The notes: a model not told the origin generated them from the sequence alone. Numbered from the stretch's first letter, positions 44,350 to 52,896 are shown. The stretch: 64,000 bases of DNA from Capnocytophaga sp. oral taxon 863 str. F0517 (GCF_000466425.1 NZ_KE992094.1:1-64000), one strand, 5' to 3'. Numbers and translations are program-made.

Positions 44350-46314
44350 CTAAGTAGCACCCAAGCGGCGAGAGATGGTGCTTTTCAATACATTGTAGTC
44401 CATTACCTCTTGGAAAGCCCAAGAGGAATCCTCCCCTTCATCCTCTAGGGTGGTTATTTCCTGGCGAAGTTCTTCTATCTTTTTGTCTATAAGCAATTTG
44501 CGTAGGTTAAGGATAATACCATTGATCGCGTAAGGAAGATCTTCTTCTTTAGGCTTGACCTCTACGCCTTTTTTGCTCCAATTATGTAGGCGGATTTGCT
44601 CCTCTTGAGCTTGAAAGGAAGCAATAATGGCTGCCATGGAGACAGGTAGCTCGTTGATAATAAGAGAAATATCTTCCAATCCAGCTTGGTATTTGTCTAT
44701 GAAAAAAGTATATATTTCCTTGAACTCTAAGGTAGAGAGTTCTATCTCATCGGCTTGGAGTTCAAGGAATAATTTCTCGAATACCTTTACCCTTTGGGAG
44801 ACTTCTTGAGTTTTTTCCTCGCCTGTTTCAGGATCATAATAAAGGTATTTGTCTTCGAAAGTACATTCTTTCGCCCCATATAGGATTAGGTACTTGATCA
44901 GGTCTTTTTCTAAATAAACGATAGGAGGGATCCTATCGGGCGTTTTTACGGCCGCCATAGGAGTTTCCTTCTGGGCTTTTTTGAGTTCTTGCTGTGCCTT
45001 GAGGACTTGTTGCTGATTCATTTGGGCAAGAGAGGCAAAGAGTACTTCCTCTGATATTTCCATAATCTTGGCACACTCCCTCACATAGATTTCCCTTTTG
45101 ATAGGGTCAGAAATCTTAGAAATACTCTCAATCATATCCCGAATAGTATCGGCTCGCTTGAGAGGGTCGTCTTTGGTTTCTTTCATCAGCAAAGAAGCCT
45201 TAAAGCGGATAAAATCCTGAGTATGTTCATCGAAATAAGCTTGGATTTCCTCTAAGGAATTGGCTTTGGCGAAGCTATCAGGATCTTCTCCGTCGGGGAA
45301 GGTACAGATGCGTACATTCATCCCTTCGGCAAGGATCATATCTACCCCACGGATAGCAGCCCTTAGCCCTGCTGAATCCCCATCGTAGAGGATGGTGACA
45401 TTGGGCGTAAGGCGACGTATCAGGCGAATCTGTTCTTGGGTGAGGGCTGTACCACTGGAGGCGACCACATTCTTGATTCCCCTTTGGTGGAGCTGTATCA
45501 CATCGGTATAGCCTTCAACAAGGTAACAGTTATCTTCCTTGGCAATAAAAGGTTTGGCCTGAAAGATACCGTATAATATATGGCTTTTGTGATAGATGTC
45601 ACTTTCGGGAGAGTTGAGGTATTTGGCTTCCTTTTGCTTTTCCTTGGAGAGGATACGTCCGCCAAACCCTAATACTCGTCCGCTCATGGAGAGAATAGGG
45701 AACATCACGCGCCCTTTGAAGCGGTCTATTCTACGCCCCTTTTCGGTGACGATAGTAAGCCCTGTTTTCTCTAAGTAAGCACCATTCATTCCCTTAGCCA
45801 AAGCCTCGTCGGTCAGGGCACTCCAACTGTCAAGAGAGTACCCCAATTGGAAGGTCTTGATCGTCTCGTCTGTAAAGCCGCGTTCCTTGAAATAAGTAAG
45901 TCCTAAGGCCTTGCCCTCTTCGGAGTTTGAAAGGACTTGTTGAAAATAATCACGGGCAAACTCGCTGACTAAGTATAACCCTTCTCGCTCATTGGCTTTT
46001 TCTTTTTCTTGTTCATTCTGCTGGGTTTCCTCCAGCTCTATGTTATATTTTTTAGCCAGATAGCGAATAGCCTCTATATAAGTAAAATGTTCGTGTTCCA
46101 TAAGGAAAGCAATGGCATTGCCTCCTTTCCCACTACTGAAGTCCTTCCATATTTGCTTGGAAGGAGATACGGAAAAACTCGGCGTACGCTCATTGGTAAA
46201 GGGACTCAGCCCCTTATAGCCAGCGCCAGAACGCTTCAGTTGGATAAAGTCGCCTATGACTTCCTCCACCCGAATAGCATCATATACCTTGTCTATACTT
46301 TCTTTAGTAATCAC
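44350..46314 (-). CDS. dnaG: DNA primase lacking zinc ligands
   Basis: This 654-residue primase makes RNA primers at the replication fork. Residues 1-100 have the zinc-binding-domain shape (GLSPFTNERTPSF, PSKQIWKDFSSGKGGNAIAF), but the ligands normally C-x2-H and C-x2-C are S37/T40 and D58/S61. The catalytic core has the TOPRIM blocks ILYDGDSAG and FPDGEDPDSF. The C-terminal region is DnaB-interacting helical. The start is GTG (46312-46314). It ends a run with VOC, truA and the Sua5-type gene, 12 nt after the VOC gene. Confidence 0.96.
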   Translation of the reverse strand: MITKESIDKVYDAIRVEEVIGDFIQLKRSGAGYKGLSPFTNERTPSFSVSPSKQIWKDFSSGKGGNAIAFLMEHEHFTYIEAIRYLAKKYNIELEETQQNEQEKEKANEREGLYLVSEFARDYFQQVLSNSEEGKALGLTYFKERGFTDETIKTFQLGYSLDSWSALTDEALAKGMNGAYLEKTGLTIVTEKGRRIDRFKGRVMFPILSMSGRVLGFGGRILSKEKQKEAKYLNSPESDIYHKSHILYGIFQAKPFIAKEDNCYLVEGYTDVIQLHQRGIKNVVASSGTALTQEQIRLIRRLTPNVTILYDGDSAGLRAAIRGVDMILAEGMNVRICTFPDGEDPDSFAKANSLEEIQAYFDEHTQDFIRFKASLLMKETKDDPLKRADTIRDMIESISKISDPIKREIYVRECAKIMEISEEVLFASLAQMNQQQVLKAQQELKKAQKETPMAAVKTPDRIPPIVYLEKDLIKYLILYGAKECTFEDKYLYYDPETGEEKTQEVSQRVKVFEKLFLELQADEIELSTLEFKEIYTFFIDKYQAGLEDISLIINELPVSMAAIIASFQAQEEQIRLHNWSKKGVEVKPKEEDLPYAINGIILNLRKLLIDKKIEELRQEITTLEDEGEDSSWAFQEVMDYNVLKSTISRRLGAT

Positions 46315-46326
46315 GTTATCAAAGGG

Positions 46327-46713
46327 TTATATTTCGTATAATTCAATAGGGAAGCCGTCGGGGTCTTCCAAGAAGGTGAATCGCTTTCCTGTATATTCAT
46401 CTTGGCGTATGGCTTCACAAGCTACCTTTTGGCTTTCTAAGTAAGAGATGGAAGCCTCTAAGTCTTTCACTGCCAAAGCCAAATGCCTACCTCCACAAGC
46501 CTCAGGCCGGCTTGGTCGCTTAGCAGGAGAGGGAAAGGAAAACAATTCCAAGACATATGATCCATTGAGACACAAATCTAACTTAAAGGATTTTCTTTCA
46601 GCCCTATAATGCTCCGCCTGTATCGTAAAAGGCAAGATCTCAGTATAGAAATGCTTTGACAGCTCGTAATTGCTACAAATAATGGCAATGTGGTGTATTT
46701 TTTCTATTTCCAT
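46327..46713 (-). CDS. VOC family (glyoxalase/dioxygenase superfamily) protein
   Basis: This 128-residue protein is a single VOC fold: KIHHIAIICSNYELSKHFY at the start (H5, H6), a central PEACGGRHLALAVKDLE and a C-terminal FLEDPDGFPIELYEI, which carries the conserved E metal ligand. It may be a small lyase or dioxygenase. The substrate is unknown. It is between truA and dnaG on the minus strand. Confidence 0.9.
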   Translation of the reverse strand: MEIEKIHHIAIICSNYELSKHFYTEILPFTIQAEHYRAERKSFKLDLCLNGSYVLELFSFPSPAKRPSRPEACGGRHLALAVKDLEASISYLESQKVACEAIRQDEYTGKRFTFLEDPDGFPIELYEI

Positions 46714-46775
46714 ATTCAGTTAGCGTGGTTAGTTGTCATTAATTACTGGTCACTGGTCATTAGTCACTATAAAGT
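46714..46775. repeat. Low-complexity spacer between truA and VOC gene
   Basis: TTAGCGTGGTTAGTTGTC, ATTAATTACTGGTCACTGG and TCATTAGTCACTATA motifs fill the gap and run past the truA stop at 46760. The member of the dispersed family here is degenerate. Confidence 0.45.
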
Positions 46776-47488
46776 ACATTTTCCAAGAACAATGCATGCC
46801 CAGGAACGGAGTAGCCCGCCTGAGAACGGTTTTTGCTTAGCAAAACCTGCTCCAATCCCTCCAGGGTCATCTTTCCTGTGCCTACCTCTAAGAGGGTGCC
46901 CACAATGGCACGTACCATATTGCGCAAGAAGCGGTCGGCAGTGATTCTAAAAATAAGCAGTCCTCCTTCCTTGCGCCAATAGGCCTCTGTAAGATGACAG
47001 ATATAGGTCTTGACATCGGTATTGACTTTTGAAAAACATTGAAAATCAGTATGTCTCAAAAGTACCTCACAAGCCTTGTTCATTAGGTCAAGGTCGAGGG
47101 GATAATGAATATAATAATGTTGTTCATACCCAAAGGGATCTTTCTCTGTACAAATGAAATACTGATAGGTACGAGAGCGGGCATCAAAGCGAGCATGGGC
47201 ATCGTCCTTGACTGGGAAGATGGCCTTAATAGCAATGGTCTTAGGGAGAAAAGAATTGAGTTTGCTCACCAAGTTTTCAGGTAGGGGAGTCTCATAGTCA
47301 AAGTGAGCATAATAGTCCCTGGCATGTACGCCTGTATCGGTACGGCCCGCCCCCACGATGGCAATTTCAGTGCGGAGCAATAAGGACAGGGCACGCTCTA
47401 TCTCCTCCTGTACAGAAGGAGCCTTGGGCTGTCGCTGCCAACCATGGTAATCTTTTCCATTATAGGAGAGTTGTATAAAATAGCGCAC
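46760..47488 (-). CDS. truA: tRNA pseudouridine(38-40) synthase
   Basis: This 242-residue enzyme modifies U38-40 in many tRNA anticodon arms. It has the catalytic aspartate D51 in GAGRTDTGVHA (47-57), an N-terminal RYFIQLSYNGKDYHGWQRQ block and a C-terminal FLRNMVRAIVGTLLEVG. The start is GTG (47486-47488), 19 nt after the Sua5-type gene stop. The stop is embedded in a low-complexity spacer. Confidence 0.97.
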   Translation of the reverse strand: MRYFIQLSYNGKDYHGWQRQPKAPSVQEEIERALSLLLRTEIAIVGAGRTDTGVHARDYYAHFDYETPLPENLVSKLNSFLPKTIAIKAIFPVKDDAHARFDARSRTYQYFICTEKDPFGYEQHYYIHYPLDLDLMNKACEVLLRHTDFQCFSKVNTDVKTYICHLTEAYWRKEGGLLIFRITADRFLRNMVRAIVGTLLEVGTGKMTLEGLEQVLLSKNRSQAGYSVPGHALFLENVLYSD

Positions 47489-47507
47489 AATGCTTGTTTT
47501 CAGCTGG

Positions 47508-48131
47508 TTAAAAAAGTCCTTCTATGCTACCCTTTCCCTCTCGGACAAGCTCGGGTACCCCAGAGGAAAGGTCTATAATGGTGGAGGCCACATTGTCCCC
47601 ATAGCCGCCATCTATGACAATATCTACCTTGTCCTGCCATTTCTCGAAAATGAGTTCAGGATCGGTGGTGTATTCCACCACTTCGTCTTCGTCATAGATA
47701 GAGGAAGAGACAATTGGATTGCCCAATTTCTCTACCAAAGTACGGGCAATGGTATTATCAGGTACGCGAATCCCTACTGTTTTTTTCTTTTTGAACTCCT
47801 TAGGCAGGTTGTTATTCCCAGGCAATATAAAGGTATAAGCACCCGGTAAGGCACGCTTGAGGAGCTTGAAGGTAGCCGTATCTATCTGTTTTACATAGTC
47901 CGAAAGGTGGCTAAGGTCTGCACATACGAAGGAGAAGTTAGCTTTGTCCAACTTCACCCCCTTAAGCTGAGCGATGCGCTCCAAGGCCTTGCTGTGAGTG
48001 ATGTCGCAGCCCAATCCATACACCGTATCGGTAGGGTAGATGATAACCCCACCTTCGCGAAGGCACTCCACCACCTTCTGTATCTCCCGCTCATTGGGAT
48101 TCTCTGGATATATCTTGATGAATTTCGCCAT
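47508..48131 (-). CDS. L-threonylcarbamoyladenylate synthase-like (Sua5/YrdC/YciO)
   Basis: This 207-residue protein has the YrdC fold with GGVIIYPTDTVYGLGCDI, the TFILPGNNNLPKEFKKKKTVGIRVPDN stretch and SSIYDEDEVVEYTTDP. It should make the threonylcarbamoyl-AMP used for t6A37 in tRNA. A YciO role cannot be excluded. The ATG at 48129-48131 is preferred over a TTG three codons upstream. A minus-strand promoter is at 48185-48192 and a hairpin at 48150-48167 lies in the leader. It heads the run with truA, VOC and dnaG. Confidence 0.88.
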   Translation of the reverse strand: MAKFIKIYPENPNEREIQKVVECLREGGVIIYPTDTVYGLGCDITHSKALERIAQLKGVKLDKANFSFVCADLSHLSDYVKQIDTATFKLLKRALPGAYTFILPGNNNLPKEFKKKKTVGIRVPDNTIARTLVEKLGNPIVSSSIYDEDEVVEYTTDPELIFEKWQDKVDIVIDGGYGDNVASTIIDLSSGVPELVREGKGSIEGLF

Positions 48132-48149
48132 ATCTTTCAATATATTATA

Positions 48150-48167
48150 GGCGAATTGTCATTCGCC
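48150..48167. repeat. GGCGAAT hairpin in leader
   Basis: GGCGAAT (48150-48156), loop TGTC, ATTCGCC (48161-48167) form a perfect 7-bp stem just before the Sua5-type gene. It resembles a short REP-like palindrome (GGGCGAAT type). Only one copy is seen in this window. Confidence 0.6.
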
Positions 48168-48184
48168 CCTGTATCTGTAAAGGA

Positions 48185-48192
48185 CAAAATTA
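48185..48192 (-). promoter_or_regulatory. -7 box of the Sua5-type gene
   Basis: Minus-strand TAATTTTG, about 55 nt upstream of the ATG, just beyond the hairpin at 48150-48167. Confidence 0.55.
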
Positions 48193-48344
48193 CAATAAAT
48201 AATTAAAACTATTTCGTGTAAAATGTTAAAATTTTCTATTATAAAAAATTGAAAATCAATTTGTTATATTTGATATTTTCAATTATTAAGATGTATTTTG
48301 GAAAAAAAAGAGCACTATCTCACAGAATAATAAATAAAAAATTG

Positions 48345-48352
48345 TACTTTTG
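48345..48352 (+). promoter_or_regulatory. -7 box of prfB
   Basis: TACTTTTG followed by CCG, about 15 nt upstream of the ATG at 48368. It overlaps a TTG that would otherwise extend the frame, showing that the ATG is the true start. Confidence 0.7.
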
Positions 48353-48367
48353 CCGAAATTTTCGGAA

Positions 48368-49465
48368 ATGGTAACCATAGACCAACTTAAGGAACTTAGC
48401 CAGCGGGTAGACCGCTTAGAAGGGTATCTCCAGATTGACAAAAAGAAGATAGAAATTGCCAATGAAGAAGAGAAAACCTTAGCCCCTGACTTTTGGGACA
48501 ATCCAAAGGAGGCGCAGCTATTAGTCCAAAAGATCCAATCTCAAAAGAAGTGGGTTACCGATTATGAAAAAGCGGTAGAAATGGTGGAAGAACTCCAAAT
48601 CATGTTAGAGTTCTACAAGGAGGATGCTATTTCAGCCCAGGAAGTGGAGGATTTCTATGCACAAGCACTCTATCATATAGAAAATATTGAGTTTCGCAAT
48701 ATGCTCTCCGACGAAGGTGATGCCCTGAGTGCTGTCTTGCAAATTACCGCTGGAGCAGGAGGTACCGAAAGCTGTGATTGGGCTTCTATGCTCATGCGTA
48801 TGTATATGATGTGGGCAAACAAGCAGGGCTTTTCAGTCAAGGAACTTAACTACCAAGAGGGTGATGTGGCAGGAGTGAAGACCGTGACCCTAGAGATAGA
48901 TGGCGAATTTGCCTTTGGCTACCTCAAAGGGGAAAATGGGGTACACCGCTTGGTGCGTATCTCGCCTTTTGATAGCAATGCCAAGCGACACACCTCCTTT
49001 GCCTCGGTCTATGTATACCCATTGGCCGACGATACCATAGAGATAGAGATCAACCCTGCGGATATTTCCTTTGAAACCATGCGCTCCAGTGGGGCAGGAG
49101 GACAGAATGTCAATAAAGTAGAGACGGCTGTACGTCTTCGCCACCATCCTACAGGCATTATCATAGAGAACTCCGAGACACGCAGCCAGTTGGATAACAA
49201 GAACAAAGCGCTCCAATTGCTTAAATCACAGCTCTATGAGATAGAACTCAAAAAACGCCAAGCCAAGCGCGACGAGATAGAGGCCAACAAGATGAAGATA
49301 GAATGGGGTAGCCAAATCCGCAACTATGTGATGCACCCCTATAAGCTGGTCAAGGACGTCCGCTCAGGTTACGAAACTACCAATGTAGATGCGGTTATGA
49401 ATGGTGAATTAGATGATTTCCTAAAGGCATACCTTATGCTTATGGGACAACAACATAATGATTAA
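48368..49465 (+). CDS. prfB: Peptide chain release factor 2
   Basis: This 365-residue factor ends translation at UGA and UAA. The SPF tripeptide in RISPFDSNA is the RF2 anticodon mimic, GAGGQNVNK holds the GGQ motif, and DFWDNP is family-typical. The frame is continuous from an ATG at 48368. At the usual programmed-frameshift site the sequence reads GGG TAT CTC CAG, so the in-frame UGA is missing (see findings). The promoter (48345-48352) rules out the upstream TTG. It is monocistronic before topA, with a repeat-rich gap of 172 nt. Confidence 0.97.
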   Translation: MVTIDQLKELSQRVDRLEGYLQIDKKKIEIANEEEKTLAPDFWDNPKEAQLLVQKIQSQKKWVTDYEKAVEMVEELQIMLEFYKEDAISAQEVEDFYAQALYHIENIEFRNMLSDEGDALSAVLQITAGAGGTESCDWASMLMRMYMMWANKQGFSVKELNYQEGDVAGVKTVTLEIDGEFAFGYLKGENGVHRLVRISPFDSNAKRHTSFASVYVYPLADDTIEIEINPADISFETMRSSGAGGQNVNKVETAVRLRHHPTGIIIENSETRSQLDNKNKALQLLKSQLYEIELKKRQAKRDEIEANKMKIEWGSQIRNYVMHPYKLVKDVRSGYETTNVDAVMNGELDDFLKAYLMLMGQQHND

Positions 49466-49637
49466 TGGTTAATTGTTAATGGTTAATCTTTGTCTTTTGA
49501 GCTCTTTAGAAGAAAGAGTTTCATCATGCTATAAAAACAAAAAATCAATTAACTAGAGATACTGAATATCAATAATATAAAACATAAGTAACTCGAAAAA
49601 TTAACAATTAATAATTGATAATTAACAATTAATAGAG
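49466..49637. repeat. AT-rich repeat spacer before topA
   Basis: ATTAATGGTTAATTGTTAATGG (about 49462-49484) and AATTAACAATTAATAATTGATAATTAAC (about 49598-49628) flank a plain middle and are complementary in part, so the transcript leader of topA can fold. The spacer is otherwise featureless. Confidence 0.6.
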
Positions 49638-52178
49638 ATGGCAAAAAATTTAGTAATTGTAGAGTCTCCTGCCAAGGCAAAGACAATTGAGAAGTTTTTG
49701 GGCAGTGATTATAAGGTGATGTCCAGTTATGGGCACATTGCTGACCTCCCTGATAAGGAATTAGGGGTGGATGTACAGCATGGTTTTAAGCCACAGTACA
49801 TAGTCTCTGCCGATAAGCGAACTCTTGTAAAAAGCCTGAAGGAAGAAGTAAAGAAAGTGGATACGGTATGGTTGGCTTCCGATGAAGACCGTGAGGGGGA
49901 GGCCATAGCCTGGCACTTAGCTGAAGAACTCAAATTGCCACAGGAGAAAACTAAGCGTATTGTGTTCAACTCCATTACTAAATCAGCCATAGATCATGCT
50001 ATTAAAAACCCAAGAGGGATAGACTATAACTTAGTCAATGCCCAGCAGGCACGCCGTGTACTGGATCGCTTGGTTGGGTATGAGCTTTCCCCTGTGCTGT
50101 GGAAGAAGATACGCAAAGGCCTCTCGGCGGGGCGTGTACAGTCCGTATCGGTACGCCTGATCGTAGAGCGTGAACGCGAGATACAGGATTTCAAAACAGA
50201 AGTCTCCTACAAGGTTACTGCCGAATTCCTCACCCAAGAAGGCAAGCTCATCAAGGCACATACCAACAAGTCTTTCCCTACTCAAGAGGCCGCTTATGCC
50301 TTCCTAAAGCAGCATATAGGAGCGACCTTCACCGTAGGCAACTTGGAAACCAAACCTACTAAAAAATCCCCCGCTCCTCCCTTTACCACCTCCACCCTTC
50401 AGCAGGAAGCCTCTCGTAAGCTCCACTTCTCCGTATCCAAGACGATGCAATTGGCACAACGCCTTTATGAATCAGGACTTATCACCTATATGCGTACCGA
50501 TAGTGTGAACCTCTCCCCAGAGGCACTGGCCGCAGCTCAGCAGGAGATTACCCATGCCTACGGAGCTCAATATAGCAAGACCCGACAATATACCTCCCAC
50601 TCCAAGGGAGCCCAAGAAGCCCACGAGGCCATCCGCCCTACCGATATGGCTGCCCATACTGTAAGGGCAGAAGCAGACCAAGTACGCCTATACGAACTCA
50701 TTTGGAAGCGTACCATAGCCTCCCAGATGAGTGATGCCCTCTTGGAACGAACCCAAGTGAAAATCAATGCCAACACCCACTTAGAACCCTTCTTGGCCAG
50801 TGGTGAGGTAATTACCTTTGATGGCTTCCTCAAGGTCTATCTCGAAGGCAAGGACGACGAAGAAGAGGAAGACGAAAGCATGCTACCCGCAATGAAAGTA
50901 GGGGAGTCCCTTACGAGCAAACATATAACAGCTACTCAGCGCTTCACTCGTCCTCCTTTCCGCTATACAGAAGCCTCTTTGGTTAAGAAGTTAGAGGAAC
51001 TGGGCATCGGTCGCCCTTCTACCTATGCAGCCACTATCTCCACCATACAGAACCGTGGCTATGTAGAGCGCAGTAATATAGAAGGGGAGCCCCGTCCTTA
51101 TCTACAACTCTCCTTGGTCAAGGGAGAGATCAAAGAAAAGAGACTTTCTGAGAATGTAGGAGCAGATAAGGGCAAACTCATTCCCACCGACATAGGAATG
51201 ATCGTTAATGACTTTCTTATCAACCACTTTGACAATATTGTGGATTACAACTTCACAGCCAAAGTAGAGGAAGAGTTTGACGACATCGCCTCCGGCAAGG
51301 AAGATTGGTCAAAGATGGTAGGGCGTTTTTATGATACCTTCCATCCTACCGTAACCGATGTAGAACAAAATGCCGATAGAGAGACCGGTGAACGCCTTTT
51401 GGGTACCGACCCTGCCACAGGTAAGCCTGTAAGTGTGCGCTTGGGTCGCTATGGTGCTATGGTACAAATAGGTACCGTAGAAGATGAGGAAAAACCCCGC
51501 TTTGCCAGCCTTTTGCCTCACCAGTCCATAGACACGATTACCTTTGAAGAAGCCATGAAGCTCTTTGAACTACCCCGTAAGTTGGGAGTATTCCAAGGGA
51601 AGGAAGTAGAAGCCAACATAGGGCGTTTTGGCCCTTATATCCGCTTTGGAGACAGTTTTATTTCCTTGGATAAGTCCTTGGATGTCTTTTCAGTAAGCTT
51701 TGAAGAAGCTAAGGACGTCATAGCACAGAAGCAAAAAGCCGATGCTCCAATAGCTGAATATGAAGGCAAGGAAGTTACTAAGGGAGTAGGTCGTTTTGGC
51801 CCCTTTATCAAGTGGAACAACATCTTTATCAGTGTTACCAAAAAGTACAACTTTGACAGCCTTTCTCAGGAAGATATAGCCGCTCTTATAGAGGAAAAAC
51901 TCAAGAAAGAATCCGAGAAAGTAGTCAAGGAATGGCCAGAAGAAGGCATCCATATAGAGAAAGCCCGCTGGGGACGCTATCACCTTATCAAAGGGAAAAC
52001 CAAAGTAGAGCTCAGCAAAGACACAGATATAGAAGCCTTTGCCTTAGCCGATGCCCAGGCGCTTTTAGCCCCCAAGGAAAAGCCCCAAAAGGCAGCCGCA
52101 ACCAAGAAAACGACCGCCAAAAAATCCCCAGCAAAAACAGCTACTAAAACCGCAGCTAAAAAGACTGCTAAGAAATAG
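49638..52178 (+). CDS. topA: DNA topoisomerase I
   Basis: An 846-residue type IA topoisomerase that relaxes negative supercoils. TOPRIM starts at VESPAKAKTIEKF (8-20) with the SDEDREGEA acidic loop, and the active-site tyrosine is Y284 in LITYMRTDSV. The C-terminal half has four GRFGP-type repeats. The protein has no cysteine, so the usual tetracysteine zinc ribbons are absent; instead it ends in a Lys/Ala/Thr-rich tail (about residue 812 on) resembling a histone-H1 tail. It is preceded by a repeat-rich leader and followed by a short transcription unit at 52233. Confidence 0.97.
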   Translation: MAKNLVIVESPAKAKTIEKFLGSDYKVMSSYGHIADLPDKELGVDVQHGFKPQYIVSADKRTLVKSLKEEVKKVDTVWLASDEDREGEAIAWHLAEELKLPQEKTKRIVFNSITKSAIDHAIKNPRGIDYNLVNAQQARRVLDRLVGYELSPVLWKKIRKGLSAGRVQSVSVRLIVEREREIQDFKTEVSYKVTAEFLTQEGKLIKAHTNKSFPTQEAAYAFLKQHIGATFTVGNLETKPTKKSPAPPFTTSTLQQEASRKLHFSVSKTMQLAQRLYESGLITYMRTDSVNLSPEALAAAQQEITHAYGAQYSKTRQYTSHSKGAQEAHEAIRPTDMAAHTVRAEADQVRLYELIWKRTIASQMSDALLERTQVKINANTHLEPFLASGEVITFDGFLKVYLEGKDDEEEEDESMLPAMKVGESLTSKHITATQRFTRPPFRYTEASLVKKLEELGIGRPSTYAATISTIQNRGYVERSNIEGEPRPYLQLSLVKGEIKEKRLSENVGADKGKLIPTDIGMIVNDFLINHFDNIVDYNFTAKVEEEFDDIASGKEDWSKMVGRFYDTFHPTVTDVEQNADRETGERLLGTDPATGKPVSVRLGRYGAMVQIGTVEDEEKPRFASLLPHQSIDTITFEEAMKLFELPRKLGVFQGKEVEANIGRFGPYIRFGDSFISLDKSLDVFSVSFEEAKDVIAQKQKADAPIAEYEGKEVTKGVGRFGPFIKWNNIFISVTKKYNFDSLSQEDIAALIEEKLKKESEKVVKEWPEEGIHIEKARWGRYHLIKGKTKVELSKDTDIEAFALADAQALLAPKEKPQKAAATKKTTAKKSPAKTATKTAAKKTAKK

Positions 52179-52232
52179 AGAATAGTTTTAAAAATTAACA
52201 TACAAAAGTATTTCTATTTCAATAATTATTAC

Positions 52233-52240
52233 TATCTTTG
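52233..52240 (+). promoter_or_regulatory. -7 box of leader transcript
   Basis: TATCTTTG followed by CCCAG, 35 nt upstream of the ATG at 52275. The -33 position holds ATTT, not TTTG. Confidence 0.65.
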
Positions 52241-52274
52241 CCCAGTCAATAAGATACTAATAAGGCTAAGAATT

Positions 52275-52343
52275 ATGAATACTTTAAGAGTCCAACGCAA
52301 CGCAACGCAACGCAACGCCAGCCCTTATTATGTCTTAGCTTAA
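52275..52343 (+). CDS. Leader-like 22-residue peptide with CAACG repeats
   Basis: The ORF reads M N T L R V Q R N A T Q R N A S P Y Y V L A stop. Its middle is encoded by five perfect CAACG units (52293-52317), a 5-base repeat read as QRNAT. It lies between a promoter and a strong terminator, the layout of an attenuator leader. No amino-acid run points to one regulated pathway. Gaining or losing one unit changes the reading frame. Translation is inferred, not shown. Confidence 0.55.
   Translation: MNTLRVQRNATQRNASPYYVLA
52293..52317 (+). repeat. (CAACG)5 pentanucleotide tandem repeat
   Basis: Five uninterrupted CAACG units plus a following CC. It is the only perfect short tandem repeat of this kind in the window, and it lies inside the small leader ORF. 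Confidence 0.9.
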
Positions 52344-52369
52344 GCAATTCGCATATAAAAATATTTGAG

Positions 52370-52418
52370 AAAAGCAAGCCTGCTTACGAATTTTTTCGTG
52401 AGTAGGTTTGCTTTTTTT
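52370..52418 (+). terminator. Strong intrinsic terminator
   Basis: AAAGCAAGCCTGCTTACGAA (52371-52390), loop TTTT, TTCGTGAGTAGGTTTGCTTT (52395-52414): a 20-bp stem with three wobble pairs, then more T. The transcript from 52233 would be about 170 nt. Confidence 0.92.
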
Positions 52419-52465
52419 GTTTGTTAAATTAATCGAAATGGTCACAGTTTGTCTAACACGCACTG

Positions 52466-52473
52466 TAATTTTG
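52466..52473 (+). promoter_or_regulatory. -7 box before DUF805 gene
   Basis: TAATTTTG followed by CAC, about 97 nt upstream of the ATG at 52570, with TTTG at 52448-52451 (14-base spacing, short). Confidence 0.45.
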
Positions 52474-52569
52474 CACTCAGGAATAAAAACAGCTATCCGA
52501 AGAGCTGAGTTTATATAAGGCGAATCCCGAAAAGCCTGTAATAGAGTAGGGGAAATTAAAAATTTAATT

Positions 52570-52896
52570 ATGTTTAAAGCACCTTTTTCATTTAAAGGAC
52601 GTATAGGTATGTTAGAATATTTTATCAGTGTTTTAATCTATATTGTCTATCTTCTACTGATTAAGAACTATTTAATTGATTATCTCTTTCAATCTTTTGA
52701 AGATGTAGGAACCATTTTCTTAGTACTTTCATTAAGCTTAATTCCTGCTATATATTTTGCTCTCACACAAGGAGCAAAAAGGAATCACGATATAGGAAAT
52801 TCAGGATGGTTCATCCTTCTCCCTTTGAATAATTTTATTATTCTGTTTATTCCTAGTGAGAAAGCAGATAATAAATATGGTGAATACTTAGATTAA
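52570..52896 (+). CDS. DUF805 membrane protein
   Basis: A 108-residue protein with three hydrophobic segments. It opens FKAPFSFKGRIGMLEYFISV and has the DUF805 pattern RNHDIGNSGWFILLPL. Members are small inner-membrane proteins of unknown function. It starts the AT-rich accessory stretch and could be regulated by the leader unit upstream. Confidence 0.88.
   Translation: MFKAPFSFKGRIGMLEYFISVLIYIVYLLLIKNYLIDYLFQSFEDVGTIFLVLSLSLIPAIYFALTQGAKRNHDIGNSGWFILLPLNNFIILFIPSEKADNKYGEYLD

Larger units (their letters stand above)
52179..52569. other. Non-coding stretch between topA and DUF805 gene
   Basis: About 390 bases hold a -7 box (52233-52240), a 22-codon leader ORF with five CAACG repeats (52275-52343), a strong terminator (52370-52418) and a second -7 box (52466-52473) before DUF805. 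A short hairpin CAGCT..AGCTG sits near 52490-52507. Nothing else recognisable. Confidence 0.8.

Noticed and set aside
48350-48367. TTG extending prfB by six codons
   Set aside because: The TTG overlaps the TACTTTTG promoter box and lies before the expected transcript start.
52293-52317. CAACG repeats as a CRISPR array
   Set aside because: Units are 5 bases with no spacers; there are no cas genes in the window.
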